A program made the position numbers and the translations under genes. Positions 34,107 to 42,330 of a stretch of DNA of 44,598 bases are shown piece after piece. The stretch is from the NCBI GenBank assembly GCA_031289775.1, contig JAITOY010000027.1, forward strand, positions 1 through 44,598. The letters are read 5' to 3'. The notes under the pieces were generated by a model, which saw nothing but the letters and a program-made list of their open reading frames with translations, did not search any database and was not told where the DNA came from. The stretch comes from Synergistaceae bacterium (GTDB lineage: Bacteria > Synergistota > Synergistia > Synergistales > Synergistaceae). Positions within the stretch are counted from its first letter, which is position 1. Every line of letters starts with the position of its first letter.

Positions 34107-36596
34107 TTATTGTTTGTTGAAGCTGAGTTCTAATTTTTCGCTGTTCACGTCCGTCCGGCTAGTGGCGAGGCTTATGTGGTCTCCCGACACTATCGCCCCT
34201 TCCAGCAGCATATCGGCCAGTTTATCCTCGACCATCCTTTGAATCGTCCTGCGCAGCGGGCGCGCGCCATATTTCGGGTCAAAGCCCTCGTCGAGCAGGA
34301 GTTGGCAAGCGTCATCGTTTATTGAGAGGTCGACCTCCTGGTCGGCTGCGCGACGCACCACGTCGCGCAGCATAACCTCTGTGATGCGAAGGAGCTCGAC
34401 TTTGTCGAGCGGTTTGAAGACGACTATATCGTCCACCCTGTTCAGGAACTCCGGCCTGAATGTTTTTTTGACGGAGTCCAAAATGCTCGACTTCATGCGT
34501 TTCCAGTCCTGTTCAACCTTGTCGGGCGAGTTCACGTCGAGCCCGAAGCCGAGGGACTGCCCCTTGATGATGTTCTCGGCGCCGACATTGCTCGTCATTA
34601 TTATGACGGCGTTGCGGAAATCGACCTTGTGCCCCTGGCCGTCAGTGACGTGTCCGTCCTCGAGTATCTGGAGGAGCAGGTTAAATATATCGGGGTGCGC
34701 TTTTTCGATCTCGTCGAAAAGTATCACGGAGTATGGCTTGCGGCGCACCATCTCCGTCATTTTGCCGCCGCTTTCGTAGCCGACGTAACCCGGCGGCGCG
34801 CCAATCAGCTTAGCGACCTCGTGACGCTCCATGTATTCGCTCATGTCGAAGCGAAGCAGGGCCTCTTCGTTGCCGAAAAGGAACTCCGCCAGACTGCGGG
34901 CAAGTTCTGTTTTGCCGACACCTGTCGGGCCAAGGAAAAGAAATCCGCCAACCGGGCGCTTTGAGTCCTTCATGCCGCTCCTCGCGCGACGAATGGCGCG
35001 TGACACCACGCTGATCGCCTCGTCCTGCCCAATCATGCGATTGTGAATCTCCTCCTCCATGCGGCGCAGGCGCTGAACTTCCTCCTCCGTCATCTGGACG
35101 ACCGGGATACCAGTCCACTCGGCGACGACGTTCGCTATGTCGTTCATCCCGACCTCCGGGATCAATATGCTGCGAGCGTGCTGCCAGTTCCTGCGATACT
35201 CGTCGAGCTGCTCGCTCATCACGCGCTCGTCATCGCGCAGCCCCGCCGCCTTTTCAAACTCCTGGGCGACAACGACGGCCTCTTTCTGTTTGCGGAGGTC
35301 GGCGAGCCGACGCTCCATCTCCTTCAGCTCCTCCGGGGACTCCATCGTGTCGAGCCGAACACGGGCGGCAGCCTCGTCTATGAGGTCGATGGCCTTGTCC
35401 GGGAGGAAGCGGCCGGAGATATAACGGCTCGAAAGACGCGCCGCAGCGGAGAGCGCCTCCTCTGTGTACTTCACCTTGTGATGAGCCTCGTAATGCTCCC
35501 TAAGGCCATGAAGGATCAAAACAGTGTTCTCCTCGGACGGCTCCTCGACCATCACGGGCTGGAATCGGCGTTCAAGCGCGCTGTCCTTCTCGATGTACTT
35601 ACGGAACTCGTCCATTGTCGTCGCGCCGATCACCTGTATGTCGCCGCGCGCAAGGCTCGGTTTCAGGATGTTCGCGGCGTCGACAGCGCCCTCCGCGCCG
35701 CCTGCGCCTATGATCGTGTGTATCTCGTCTATGAAGAGGACTACGTTCTTGGAGTCCTTCAGCTCTTTCAGTATCCTGCGCATACGCTCCTCGAACTCGC
35801 CGCGATATTTCGTGCCGGCAATGAGGTTCGCCACGTTCAGTTGGACTACGCGTCTGTCCTTGAGCATCTCAGGTATCTCTCCGCTCGCTATCTTGCGCGC
35901 GAGGCCCTCGACGACCGCTGTTTTGCCGACGCCAGGGCTGCCTATCAAGACCGGGTTGTTTTTCGTGCGGCGAGTCAGTATCTGGGAGATACGGGCGATC
36001 TCCCTGTCTCGGCCGATAACGGGGTCGAGCGAACCTTTGGTCGCAAGCTCTGAAAGATCCGTACACAGTTGGTTCAGCGTAGGAGTCTTAGACGAATCGG
36101 CCTTTCGCGCGTTTTCGGCCTGAGTAGGCTGGGTCATGCCTGCGAACTGCATCTCGCCGGACTCGGATGTTATGCTCTGTATGTCCTTGCGCATCCTCGA
36201 GACATTCAGGCCAAAGTTCGCCAGTATCTGCGCCGCGAGCCCCTCGCCCTCAGATACAAGTCCGAGGAGTATGTGCTCCGCTCCGACGTAGTTCACGCCC
36301 ATGCTCCTGGCTTCCCTCATGGAGATGTCGAGAACGCGTTTGGCCCTCGGCGAAAGGGGGAGATCGACTATCTTTTCGCGGGGATGTCCCTTCTCGACGA
36401 GCGCGTCTATCTGGTTTTTGATGTCGTATGCGGACACTCCGTAAGCGTCGAAAATTTGGGAACAGACCGGGTCAACGTCGCTTAAAATGCCGAGCAGGAG
36501 ATGCTCAGTCCCTATCACATCGTGACCAAGCCGCAGCGCCTCTTTGTGAGCCATTTGAACAACTCGTTTTCCTTTTTCGTTAAAAAATTGCCACAT
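34107..36596 (-). CDS. clpC: ATP-dependent Clp protease ATPase subunit ClpC
   Basis: 829 residues. Hexameric AAA+ unfoldase feeding ClpP in protein quality control. Order: two Clp_N repeats (residues ~1-145), AAA-1 with Walker A GSPGVGKT (219-226) and Walker B VVLFIDEIHT, a coiled-coil M domain holding a UVR-like stretch (KEAVVVAQEFEKAAGLRDDE), and AAA-2 with GPTGVGKT and VILFDEIEKAH, then a C-terminal D2-small domain. The M domain marks it as ClpC rather than ClpA or ClpB. It is the last gene of ctsR-mcsA-mcsB-clpC, 5 bases after mcsB, and should be repressed by CtsR. In Bacillus, McsB marks substrates with pArg for ClpC; here that link is doubtful because McsB looks inactive. Confidence 0.97.
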   Translation of the reverse strand: MWQFFNEKGKRVVQMAHKEALRLGHDVIGTEHLLLGILSDVDPVCSQIFDAYGVSAYDIKNQIDALVEKGHPREKIVDLPLSPRAKRVLDISMREARSMGVNYVGAEHILLGLVSEGEGLAAQILANFGLNVSRMRKDIQSITSESGEMQFAGMTQPTQAENARKADSSKTPTLNQLCTDLSELATKGSLDPVIGRDREIARISQILTRRTKNNPVLIGSPGVGKTAVVEGLARKIASGEIPEMLKDRRVVQLNVANLIAGTKYRGEFEERMRRILKELKDSKNVVLFIDEIHTIIGAGGAEGAVDAANILKPSLARGDIQVIGATTMDEFRKYIEKDSALERRFQPVMVEEPSEENTVLILHGLREHYEAHHKVKYTEEALSAAARLSSRYISGRFLPDKAIDLIDEAAARVRLDTMESPEELKEMERRLADLRKQKEAVVVAQEFEKAAGLRDDERVMSEQLDEYRRNWQHARSILIPEVGMNDIANVVAEWTGIPVVQMTEEEVQRLRRMEEEIHNRMIGQDEAISVVSRAIRRARSGMKDSKRPVGGFLFLGPTGVGKTELARSLAEFLFGNEEALLRFDMSEYMERHEVAKLIGAPPGYVGYESGGKMTEMVRRKPYSVILFDEIEKAHPDIFNLLLQILEDGHVTDGQGHKVDFRNAVIIMTSNVGAENIIKGQSLGFGLDVNSPDKVEQDWKRMKSSILDSVKKTFRPEFLNRVDDIVVFKPLDKVELLRITEVMLRDVVRRAADQEVDLSINDDACQLLLDEGFDPKYGARPLRRTIQRMVEDKLADMLLEGAIVSGDHISLATSRTDVNSEKLELSFNKQ

Positions 36597-36601
36597 TTTC
36601 T

Positions 36602-37708
36602 CTACAGCTCCTTATCACGATCCGGCGATTCGAATGACCCGGACGAACTTTTCTTCTCCATAAATTGCCTGAATCGGGCTGCTCTCATCCTCGCTTCTTC
36701 TGAGTGTTCCCTTATTATACCCCGTCCCGATAGGGTTAAGTGGTATTTTTGCGTACCAAATATCATCTTTTTCCATTCCCTGTTGTAAATATGGGGCAAT
36801 TTGCCCATGTCGGAGCCCAATTTTACGAGCGAAAACAACCTCATGGCCTCGTTGAAAGCGAGCCTTCTCGCGTGCCGGAGTATTCCCCACGCCCTCCAGA
36901 ATTTGTCGTCCATTTCGCCGTCCTTTGACTCCCGGATCTTGTGCCTCGCGAAAAGCTCCTTCGAAACGAGGGATTCAGCGGCGTCCGAGACCCAGGCGGC
37001 GATCTCGCCGGATGTCGCGGCCAGAGTCACCCTGTTCGAGAGGAGATAAAAACTCCCCTTTTCATCATTATCGGATGGGAGCGAATAAAGCGCGAGTTTT
37101 TTCCAGTCTCGCATGAATGTGTCGCACACCCTCGGCATCTCCCCCAGAATATCGAGAGCCGGCAGGTGCATCAAAACCGCGGCCGTCACGCCAGTGCCCA
37201 CAAAGCTCGGGTTCGCCGTGAGATAGCCGAGCACAGAGTCCCTCGCGTATTTGATATCTATGGCGTCCTCCAGCTCCTCCGCCCTGTCGAGCGTGCTGAG
37301 CGTGCCGAGTCCCGGGCAGGAGACCGAAAGTGATATATGATCCTCCTCGTTTATCATGCAGGATACGGCCGCGTCAGGATCGCGCATCAAAAAACGCCCA
37401 GGGCCGCCTTGAGAGAGAAGCGGTGTTATCACCTTCGTCTCGAGTAAAAGATTGCGCGATGCCCCGTCCAAGTTGTCGATCATACGAAAGTCGCAGCCAC
37501 TCCAGCCGTCGCTGTGCCCGATACAACCAAGCGCCCTCGCCGCGGAGTCGTACAGATCGGACTTGCCGCATTTGCCTGGAAAGGCGAAGCCCTCTATGTT
37601 GCGCCTTATCCTCACCGTGCTCATAAGTGTGATGGAGTCCGCGCCATTCTCCATATCGGGCGAGTCTATCCACGCTGGGACGACACTTGAAAATGGATCT
37701 TCAGTCAT
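36602..37708 (-). CDS. mcsB: McsB-like protein-arginine kinase homologue, apparently inactive
   Basis: 368 residues from ATG 37708, inside the last codons of mcsA (GAGGAG upstream). It aligns over its full length with McsB: NEEDH at 120-124, GTGVTAAVLMHLPALDIL at 171-188, LLSNRVTLA, and a matching C-terminal domain (DDKFWRAWGILRHAR). But residues needed for ATP and catalysis differ from B. subtilis McsB as recalled: SSRIR reads STVRI (Thr31), EEDHIRI reads EEDHISL (Ser126), GTGLRAS reads GTGVTAA (Thr175) and the RGIYGEG loop is replaced by LALYSLP (205-211). The pArg-pocket motif RDxxRA reads EARMRA (338-343). It is probably a scaffold or adaptor rather than a kinase. Confidence 0.85.
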   Translation of the reverse strand: MTEDPFSSVVPAWIDSPDMENGADSITLMSTVRIRRNIEGFAFPGKCGKSDLYDSAARALGCIGHSDGWSGCDFRMIDNLDGASRNLLLETKVITPLLSQGGPGRFLMRDPDAAVSCMINEEDHISLSVSCPGLGTLSTLDRAEELEDAIDIKYARDSVLGYLTANPSFVGTGVTAAVLMHLPALDILGEMPRVCDTFMRDWKKLALYSLPSDNDEKGSFYLLSNRVTLAATSGEIAAWVSDAAESLVSKELFARHKIRESKDGEMDDKFWRAWGILRHARRLAFNEAMRLFSLVKLGSDMGKLPHIYNREWKKMIFGTQKYHLTLSGRGIIREHSEEARMRAARFRQFMEKKSSSGSFESPDRDKEL

Positions 37709-38282
37709 CTTTCTCCTCGCTTTCACATAGAAGCGGGCTGAGGATGTTCCGCAGCTCGGCGGCCCTCTCGTACTCTTCCCTCGATACGGCATCCTGTATC
37801 TCGTGCCTGAGCCTGTCAATATTCGCGAGACGTTCGTCCCTGACGCGCCTCGTGATTTCCGTCTCTCCGATGTCGCGCAGCACGCCTATCTCAGCGAACG
37901 TCTCCGAGCCGCTCCAGTGGCTTTCAGCGCCCTGTTCCCTCTGGAAACGCGCGCCCAACGGAAACCTGAACGACTCATAACACTCCGGGCAGCCCAAAAC
38001 CCCGGATGATCTGAATTCGGAGTACTCCATTCCACAGGCCGAGCAGAGGAGCGCGTCATACGCGTTATCCTTCTTCTCCAGTCTCATACGTCTGGGTTTT
38101 CTATGATCCAAGGGCTCCGCGTCGCCGAGTGAAAACGATATCGTGATGCTCGGGATGTCCGGCGAAATGAAACCGAGCTCCTCGGCACAGGCACGACAGA
38201 GGTTCAGGTTATGAACCTCGTTATTCACGACCTGTTTTATGAGAACCTCGACCTCGCGTTTTCCACAGTTGCTGCAAAGCAT
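37701..38282 (-). CDS. mcsA: McsA, zinc-binding activator of McsB
   Basis: 193 residues, normal for McsA. Four CxxC pairs: Cys3/6, 29/32, 80/83 and 98/101, giving two zinc knuckles; then a C-terminal UVR domain (LRHEIQDAVSREEYERAAELRNIL, seen in two pieces). In Firmicutes McsA activates McsB and helps it act on CtsR, and binds ClpC through the UVR part. All Cys are kept although the McsB partner seems to have lost catalysis, which hints at a structural role for the pair. Overlaps mcsB by 8 bases and lies 13 bases after ctsR. Confidence 0.93.
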   Translation of the reverse strand: MLCSNCGKREVEVLIKQVVNNEVHNLNLCRACAEELGFISPDIPSITISFSLGDAEPLDHRKPRRMRLEKKDNAYDALLCSACGMEYSEFRSSGVLGCPECYESFRFPLGARFQREQGAESHWSGSETFAEIGVLRDIGETEITRRVRDERLANIDRLRHEIQDAVSREEYERAAELRNILSPLLCESEEKDD

Positions 38283-38295
38283 AATATCAACTCCC

Positions 38296-38775
38296 TCACG
38301 ACATCGCGAGGCTTACAAGTATTCTCTTGAGCAGTTCCGCGCGCAGAGTATCCCTCTTATATGGCGGCAGATCGAACAGCACCCGCCCCTGCTCCTCCTG
38401 GCTTCTCAGGCTGACCTCGATGAGCAGGCGTTCGCGAGCCGTTATGACGTCCCTCTCCTGAAGACTGACTAAAAGACGCCTCGAATCCTGCTCTGAAATC
38501 GCGCTGCCGACGAGCTCCTCCAGATGCTCGGCGTACTCGTCGCAGTCTCCAAAACGGAGTTGCATTATGCGTATAAAACCATGTCCCCCGCGCTGACTCT
38601 GTATCAAAAAGCCCTGCTCGGGCGAGAACCTGCTGCGAAGGACATAATTTATCTGGCTTGGCACACAACCGAACTTCTCAGCCAGATCCTTTCTCCTGAG
38701 CACAATCTCGCTCTTGTCGGAGCTGTCGAACAAAGTAACCAAATAATCGCCTATCACCTTTGTCAGACTGGACAT
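38296..38775 (-). CDS. ctsR: transcriptional repressor CtsR
   Basis: 159 residues from ATG 38775 (GAAGGAG 9 nt upstream; the frame runs on to 38826 without one). N-terminal winged helix-turn-helix with the family hallmark EKFGCVPSQINYVLRSRFSPEQGFLIQSQRGG (seen in pieces), including the wing glycines RGGHGFIRI. The C-terminal dimer domain follows (LLIEVSLRSQEEQG...). CtsR represses class III heat-shock genes and loses DNA binding when hot. A matching operator lies 46 bases upstream, so it is self-regulating and controls the whole operon. Confidence 0.95.
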   Translation of the reverse strand: MSSLTKVIGDYLVTLFDSSDKSEIVLRRKDLAEKFGCVPSQINYVLRSRFSPEQGFLIQSQRGGHGFIRIMQLRFGDCDEYAEHLEELVGSAISEQDSRRLLVSLQERDVITARERLLIEVSLRSQEEQGRVLFDLPPYKRDTLRAELLKRILVSLAMS

Positions 38776-38808
38776 AAGCGCCACTCCTTCTTTACTTCTT
38801 CTCAGGCG

Positions 38809-38837
38809 ATTATAGGGCATAGTCAATAAAAGTCAAT
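38809..38837 (-). promoter_or_regulatory. ctsR operon promoter with CtsR operator
   Basis: Minus strand: TTGACT (38836-38831), a 16-nt spacer and a perfect TATAAT (38814-38809). Overlapping the -35 and spacer, the plus strand reads AGTCAAT, AAA, AGTCAAT (38821-38837): two heptads separated by 3 nt, matching the CtsR consensus RGTCAAN-NAN-RGTCAAN. Repression by steric block of RNA polymerase is expected. Confidence 0.85.
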
Positions 38838-38916
38838 AACGCAGAGGTGACTTAAGGAAACGCCGATCAATCATAGTAATTCTTCGCAGCGAACCACGAT
38901 CAGCCCTCCCTCGCTC

Positions 38917-39540
38917 TCATTTGAAGAAAAACCTCCCTACCTTGTTCTCGGTTCCAGCGATGATGCGCTTTATATTTTCTCGATGACGCCATGTCGTCAA
39001 TGCCGCGAGCAATAGGCCCGATAAATAATATGCCCTGTCCATTCCAAAAAACGGCATAACGAGGGCGGCCGCCAAAAGCGCAACCATAGAGGAGAGCGAC
39101 ACCATGCGAGTCGCCTCGCGGACGAAAAGCCAGACTACACCGCCAATTATCGCCGGCAGCGGGTTGAAGGCGCCGAAACAGGCGAACACTCCGAACGTGG
39201 CGGCGACCCCCTTGCCTCCGTTGAACTTAAGCCATACAGGGTAATCATGCCCCAGCACACCCGCGATACCCACAAGCGCCAGAAGCGCGCTCGCTGAAAC
39301 GCCGCACGACCTGGCGACGATCATAGCCACTCCGCCTTTCAACATATCGACGACTGCCGTCAAGATCGCCCACTTGCGCCCCATCACGCGCGCCACGTTC
39401 GTCGCGCCGATATTTCCAGATCCAAAATCCCGAACGTCCTTCCCCATCCCAAGCTTTACGATGACAAACCCGGTTGGACAGGACCCAAGGAGATACCCAA
39501 AAAAAATCCACCAAACAGCGGCCGCCAAACTCGAACCCAT
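38917..39540 (-). CDS. plsY: glycerol-3-phosphate acyltransferase PlsY
   Basis: 207 residues from ATG 39540 (GGGGAGG 6 nt upstream). Inner-membrane enzyme that acylates glycerol-3-phosphate from acyl-phosphate, the first step of phospholipid synthesis. Five or so helices with the three conserved loops: GSCPTGFVIVKL with DVRDFGSGNIGATNVAR (residues ~30-50), the GGKGVA motif near residue 97, and the C-terminal TTWRHRENIKRIIAGTE. All expected Gly/Asn/Lys residues are present. Lies downstream of cstA on the same strand with a 111-base gap and no clear terminator. Confidence 0.95.
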   Translation of the reverse strand: MGSSLAAAVWWIFFGYLLGSCPTGFVIVKLGMGKDVRDFGSGNIGATNVARVMGRKWAILTAVVDMLKGGVAMIVARSCGVSASALLALVGIAGVLGHDYPVWLKFNGGKGVAATFGVFACFGAFNPLPAIIGGVVWLFVREATRMVSLSSMVALLAAALVMPFFGMDRAYYLSGLLLAALTTWRHRENIKRIIAGTENKVGRFFFK

Positions 39541-39651
39541 AAAGACCCTCCCCAAAAAACTCTCAAATTGCGCGAAGCAAAAAAATAATTTAACTTATCG
39601 CACATCCCAATTTCGAGTAAAATAAAAGTATCTTTTGGCTCAAAATTGGAA

Positions 39652-41136
39652 TTACGCCGACACGGCTTCTGATTCGAGAGGCGTTTTGCCAGCGTGCAGT
39701 TTCAAGCCCTGCCGGTAGATGAGTATCGAATATATTACGGCAAAAGCGACTCCGAGACCGTAAGCAACGTTCATAGGCAGGTTCAAACCTATCTTTGCGT
39801 TGCAGATATAGCTGAACGTTATAAACGCGTACCACGCGCCCGGCAAAAGCGACATAAACGGCGCGGCTTTATGGCCCTTGCCAAGCAGGTAGATCGTTAT
39901 GATAGCGAACGCAAAGACAGCGATCGTCTGGTTGCTCCATGCGAAATACCTCCAGAGGACTGTGAAGCCGCCAGGCGACAATTTGGCCCATATCAGGATA
40001 CCAGCTACTAGCACAAATATCGGCATAGAGATTGAGAGCCGATTTTTGACAGGCCTCTGATCGAGATGAATGAAATCCGCGATCATGAGGCGCAGCGAAC
40101 GAAGCGCCGTGTCGCCGGACGTAACCGGCAGCACGATGACGCCGATAATCGCGAGCAACCCGCCAACGGGGCCGAGCATATCCCTGGCCACGATCCCTAC
40201 AACGTCGTTCGGGCTCGTCTTGGCGTCCGCAAGCCCGGCCGCCATCACACCCATCGCGGCTGCCGCCCATATCATCGCGATGAAACCCTCAAGAGCCATC
40301 ATATTATAAAACGTGAGGCGCCCCTGCCTCTCGCTCGTCATCGATCTCGCGATGATGGCGGTCTGTGTCGAGTGGAAACCTGAGACGATGCCGCACGCTA
40401 CCGTGATGAAAAACACAGGGATCAGGTTGACGCCCTCTACAGGATATATGCCCCTCCAGTTCGCTGGCGAGAGTTCGGCGAGCTGGTATCCTTTTAAGAA
40501 CAGGCCAATGAAGATGCCGAGCGCGGAGAATAGCAGAATGGCGCCGAATATAGGGTAAATCCTGCCGATAACTTTATCGATCGGGAACATTGTGGCCACT
40601 ATATAATACACGAAAATTACGGCGTAAATCACCCACGTCGAGACATCATTGGGCGAGCCGGAGAAACCGAACACCTGCTTGGCGGCGATATCCCCGGGCG
40701 TGTATATGAACACCGTTCCGACGAGGAGCATAAGAAGGCAGACTAAAACGTTGTAGATGTTGAACACCGCGCCGTTCGTGTACTTCCTGACTAAATCGGG
40801 CATCTGCATCCCGCCGTTGCGAAGCGAGAGCATCCCCGAGAAATAATCGTGCATCGCGCCCCCCAGAACGTTGCCGATTGGGATGAGTATGAACGCAATG
40901 GGGCCGAACAATATCCCCTGAATAGGACCAAGTATAGGCCCGGTTCCCGCTATGTTCAGCAAGTTGATCAGGCTGTTCTTCCACGTCTTCATCGGCACGA
41001 AGTCAACGCCGTCGTTCTTGACGAAAGCCGGCGTTTTGCGGTCGTCAGGCTTTATGACGTTCTCGCAGGCTTTCCCATACAACACGCTGCCAACAAGCAA
41101 CAGCGCCAAACCGATAATAAATGTCGTCATCAACAT
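39652..41136 (-). CDS. cstA: CstA-family pyruvate/peptide transporter
   Basis: 494 residues with about 13-14 membrane helices. CstA proteins move pyruvate (and perhaps peptides) across the inner membrane. Signatures: NLLNIAGTGPILGPIQGILFGPIAFILIPIGNVLGGAMHDYFSGMLSLRNGG near the start (read in pieces), SGFHSTQTAIIARSM, and SGDTALRSLRLMIADF. It is shorter than E. coli CstA (about 700), like the short form in anaerobes that lacks the C-terminal extension. GAAGGGAG 4 nt before the ATG. A promoter with TTGACA is found about 90-110 bases upstream. Confidence 0.9.
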   Translation of the reverse strand: MLMTTFIIGLALLLVGSVLYGKACENVIKPDDRKTPAFVKNDGVDFVPMKTWKNSLINLLNIAGTGPILGPIQGILFGPIAFILIPIGNVLGGAMHDYFSGMLSLRNGGMQMPDLVRKYTNGAVFNIYNVLVCLLMLLVGTVFIYTPGDIAAKQVFGFSGSPNDVSTWVIYAVIFVYYIVATMFPIDKVIGRIYPIFGAILLFSALGIFIGLFLKGYQLAELSPANWRGIYPVEGVNLIPVFFITVACGIVSGFHSTQTAIIARSMTSERQGRLTFYNMMALEGFIAMIWAAAAMGVMAAGLADAKTSPNDVVGIVARDMLGPVGGLLAIIGVIVLPVTSGDTALRSLRLMIADFIHLDQRPVKNRLSISMPIFVLVAGILIWAKLSPGGFTVLWRYFAWSNQTIAVFAFAIITIYLLGKGHKAAPFMSLLPGAWYAFITFSYICNAKIGLNLPMNVAYGLGVAFAVIYSILIYRQGLKLHAGKTPLESEAVSA

Positions 41137-41220
41137 GATCTCCCTTCATGTTTTACCGCAAACATCTCCAAATAGACATCAACGCAAAATATTTTCAGCC
41201 ATCACCCCCTTTCATTTTAA

Positions 41221-41249
41221 ATTCTGCTCTTATTAAGCGATTCTGTCAA
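41221..41249 (-). promoter_or_regulatory. likely promoter of cstA
   Basis: Minus strand TTGACA (41249-41244), 17-nt spacer, CAGAAT (41226-41221, four of six bases). It leaves a leader of about 80 nt before the cstA ATG. Confidence 0.5.
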
Positions 41250-41281
41250 GCAATCAGGCGATATATTTATATATAATTCAC

Positions 41282-41317
41282 AAAAAGCGCAAGAGGCTTT
41301 AAGTCTCCTGCGCTTTT
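41282..41317 (-). terminator. terminator after the SOR-like gene
   Basis: AAAAGCGCA (41283-41291) pairs with TGCGCTTTT (41309-41317), with further partial pairing inside. On the minus strand it follows the stop of the gene at 41348 and ends in a T tract. Confidence 0.75.
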
Positions 41318-41347
41318 CGTGTGTTTTAAAGGTTTATATGCGGTTTA

Positions 41348-41695
41348 TTACAATTTGAGGGATCCGGCCGCCGAGCCCATTATGACGCAATAGGCCTCGG
41401 CCTTGATGTTCGCGCCTGCCGTTTGCGCGCCGAGCTGGAACGTGTCCGTGTGGCCGTCCGCGCTCGTCTGCGCAGAGTAATCCCTTTGCGCGGCTATTTT
41501 GCCGTCCACGTACACTATTATCTTGCTGATGTAGTGCTTCTGCGGGTCATTCACAGAGTGCTCTACCTTCACCGTTAAAATACCATCGGGGCTCATGGAG
41601 ACGGTGACGCCCTTAGGGGGGTGCGCGGCGGCGGCGGCGGCGAACACCGCAACGAACAGAACAGACAGACAGAGCGCAAACTTTATTTTCCTCAC
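41348..41695 (-). CDS. exported superoxide-reductase-like (desulfoferrodoxin-fold) protein
   Basis: 115 residues from GTG 41695 (GGGAGG 10 nt upstream). Signal peptide: MRKIKFALCLSVLFVAVF then Ala-rich, cut before or at His25-Pro-Pro. The mature domain has the pattern of the desulfoferrodoxin iron-binding fold: HPPKGVTVSMSPDGILTVKVEH, PQKHYISKIIVYVDG, and EAYCVIMG near the C-terminus. Likely iron ligands are His46, His54 and Cys103. In true superoxide reductases the last motif is C-x-x-H; here it is Cys103-Val-Ile-Met106, so the fifth ligand is absent or replaced. Similar exported short proteins exist in other anaerobes. Oxygen defence or electron transfer is possible. Confidence 0.6.
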   Translation of the reverse strand: MRKIKFALCLSVLFVAVFAAAAAAHPPKGVTVSMSPDGILTVKVEHSVNDPQKHYISKIIVYVDGKIAAQRDYSAQTSADGHTDTFQLGAQTAGANIKAEAYCVIMGSAAGSLKL

Positions 41696-41731
41696 CTGAA
41701 CGAGACCTCCCCATATTGGCTGACCGGACAC

Positions 41732-41766
41732 ATTATCGCGCGAGCTGCGCAAATTTACACTGTAAA
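41732..41766 (-). promoter_or_regulatory. possible promoter and operator palindrome of the SOR-like gene
   Basis: Minus strand GATAAT (41737-41732) as -10. Upstream is a perfect palindrome TTTACA-C-TGTAAA (41754-41766), where the -35 should be, which might be an operator of a redox or GntR/Fnr-type regulator. Weak support. Confidence 0.3.
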
Positions 41767-41790
41767 CTTTGCCAATACTTTTTATGTGGT

Positions 41791-42330
41791 TTATCCGTCG
41801 CTCCTGAGCCTCGCCATTCCATAAACGGATATCGTGACGTAAAGGTTGGAAAATTCGTATTTATCCCCGTTCTTTTTGTATACGCGCAGCTTGAGCCCAG
41901 GCGACAGCGTCTGGTAAACGTGGTTATACTGAAAATAATTGGCGCCCTCGACCCCGGTTCGCTCAACTTGAAACGCGATATTCCGACCGTCCCAGTACTC
42001 GAACTCCGTGCCGTTCGGGGCGCTTCGCTGAGCCTCCAGCCTGGAGAAGGGTTTCGTATATGACGAGGCCTTGAACTTAAAGTCCTCTCGCAGAACCCTC
42101 GCGTCGTACATACATCGCCTGATCCACACGACGGCCGCCGCCGCCTCCCTCTTTACGTTGTAGTCGGATGACGGGTCGTTGAAATGTGAGGACAGAGAGG
42201 CGCCGGCGAACAAGAGCCCGCCGCCGAGCGAGGCCAACAAAGCACAGACCGCCAGAAGCTCGACCAGAGTAAAGGCTTTTTGGGGGCTTATTGGGCAGCG
42301 CTTAACTTCAGAATCTCCGCGAGAAGCCAT
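41791..42330 (-). CDS. type IV pilin-like (prepilin) protein
   Basis: 179 residues. A short basic leader (18 residues) is followed by KAFTLVELLAVCALLASLGGGLLFAG, the N-methylation/pilin helix with the essential Glu at +5. Cleavage would be after Ala rather than the usual Gly, which is tolerated by some prepilin peptidases. The rest is a globular head with strands. Other pilus genes are not in the window, so it may be a minor pseudopilin of a distant system. The start ATG (42330) lies within the thioesterase gene, overlapping it by 43 bases; no ribosome binding site is clear, suggesting coupling. Confidence 0.7.
   Translation of the reverse strand: MASRGDSEVKRCPISPQKAFTLVELLAVCALLASLGGGLLFAGASLSSHFNDPSSDYNVKREAAAAVVWIRRCMYDARVLREDFKFKASSYTKPFSRLEAQRSAPNGTEFEYWDGRNIAFQVERTGVEGANYFQYNHVYQTLSPGLKLRVYKKNGDKYEFSNLYVTISVYGMARLRSDG

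Noticed and set aside
35043-36053. 336-codon open frame on the plus strand
   Set aside because: Antisense to clpC, with no start signal or family resemblance; it is a composition artefact.
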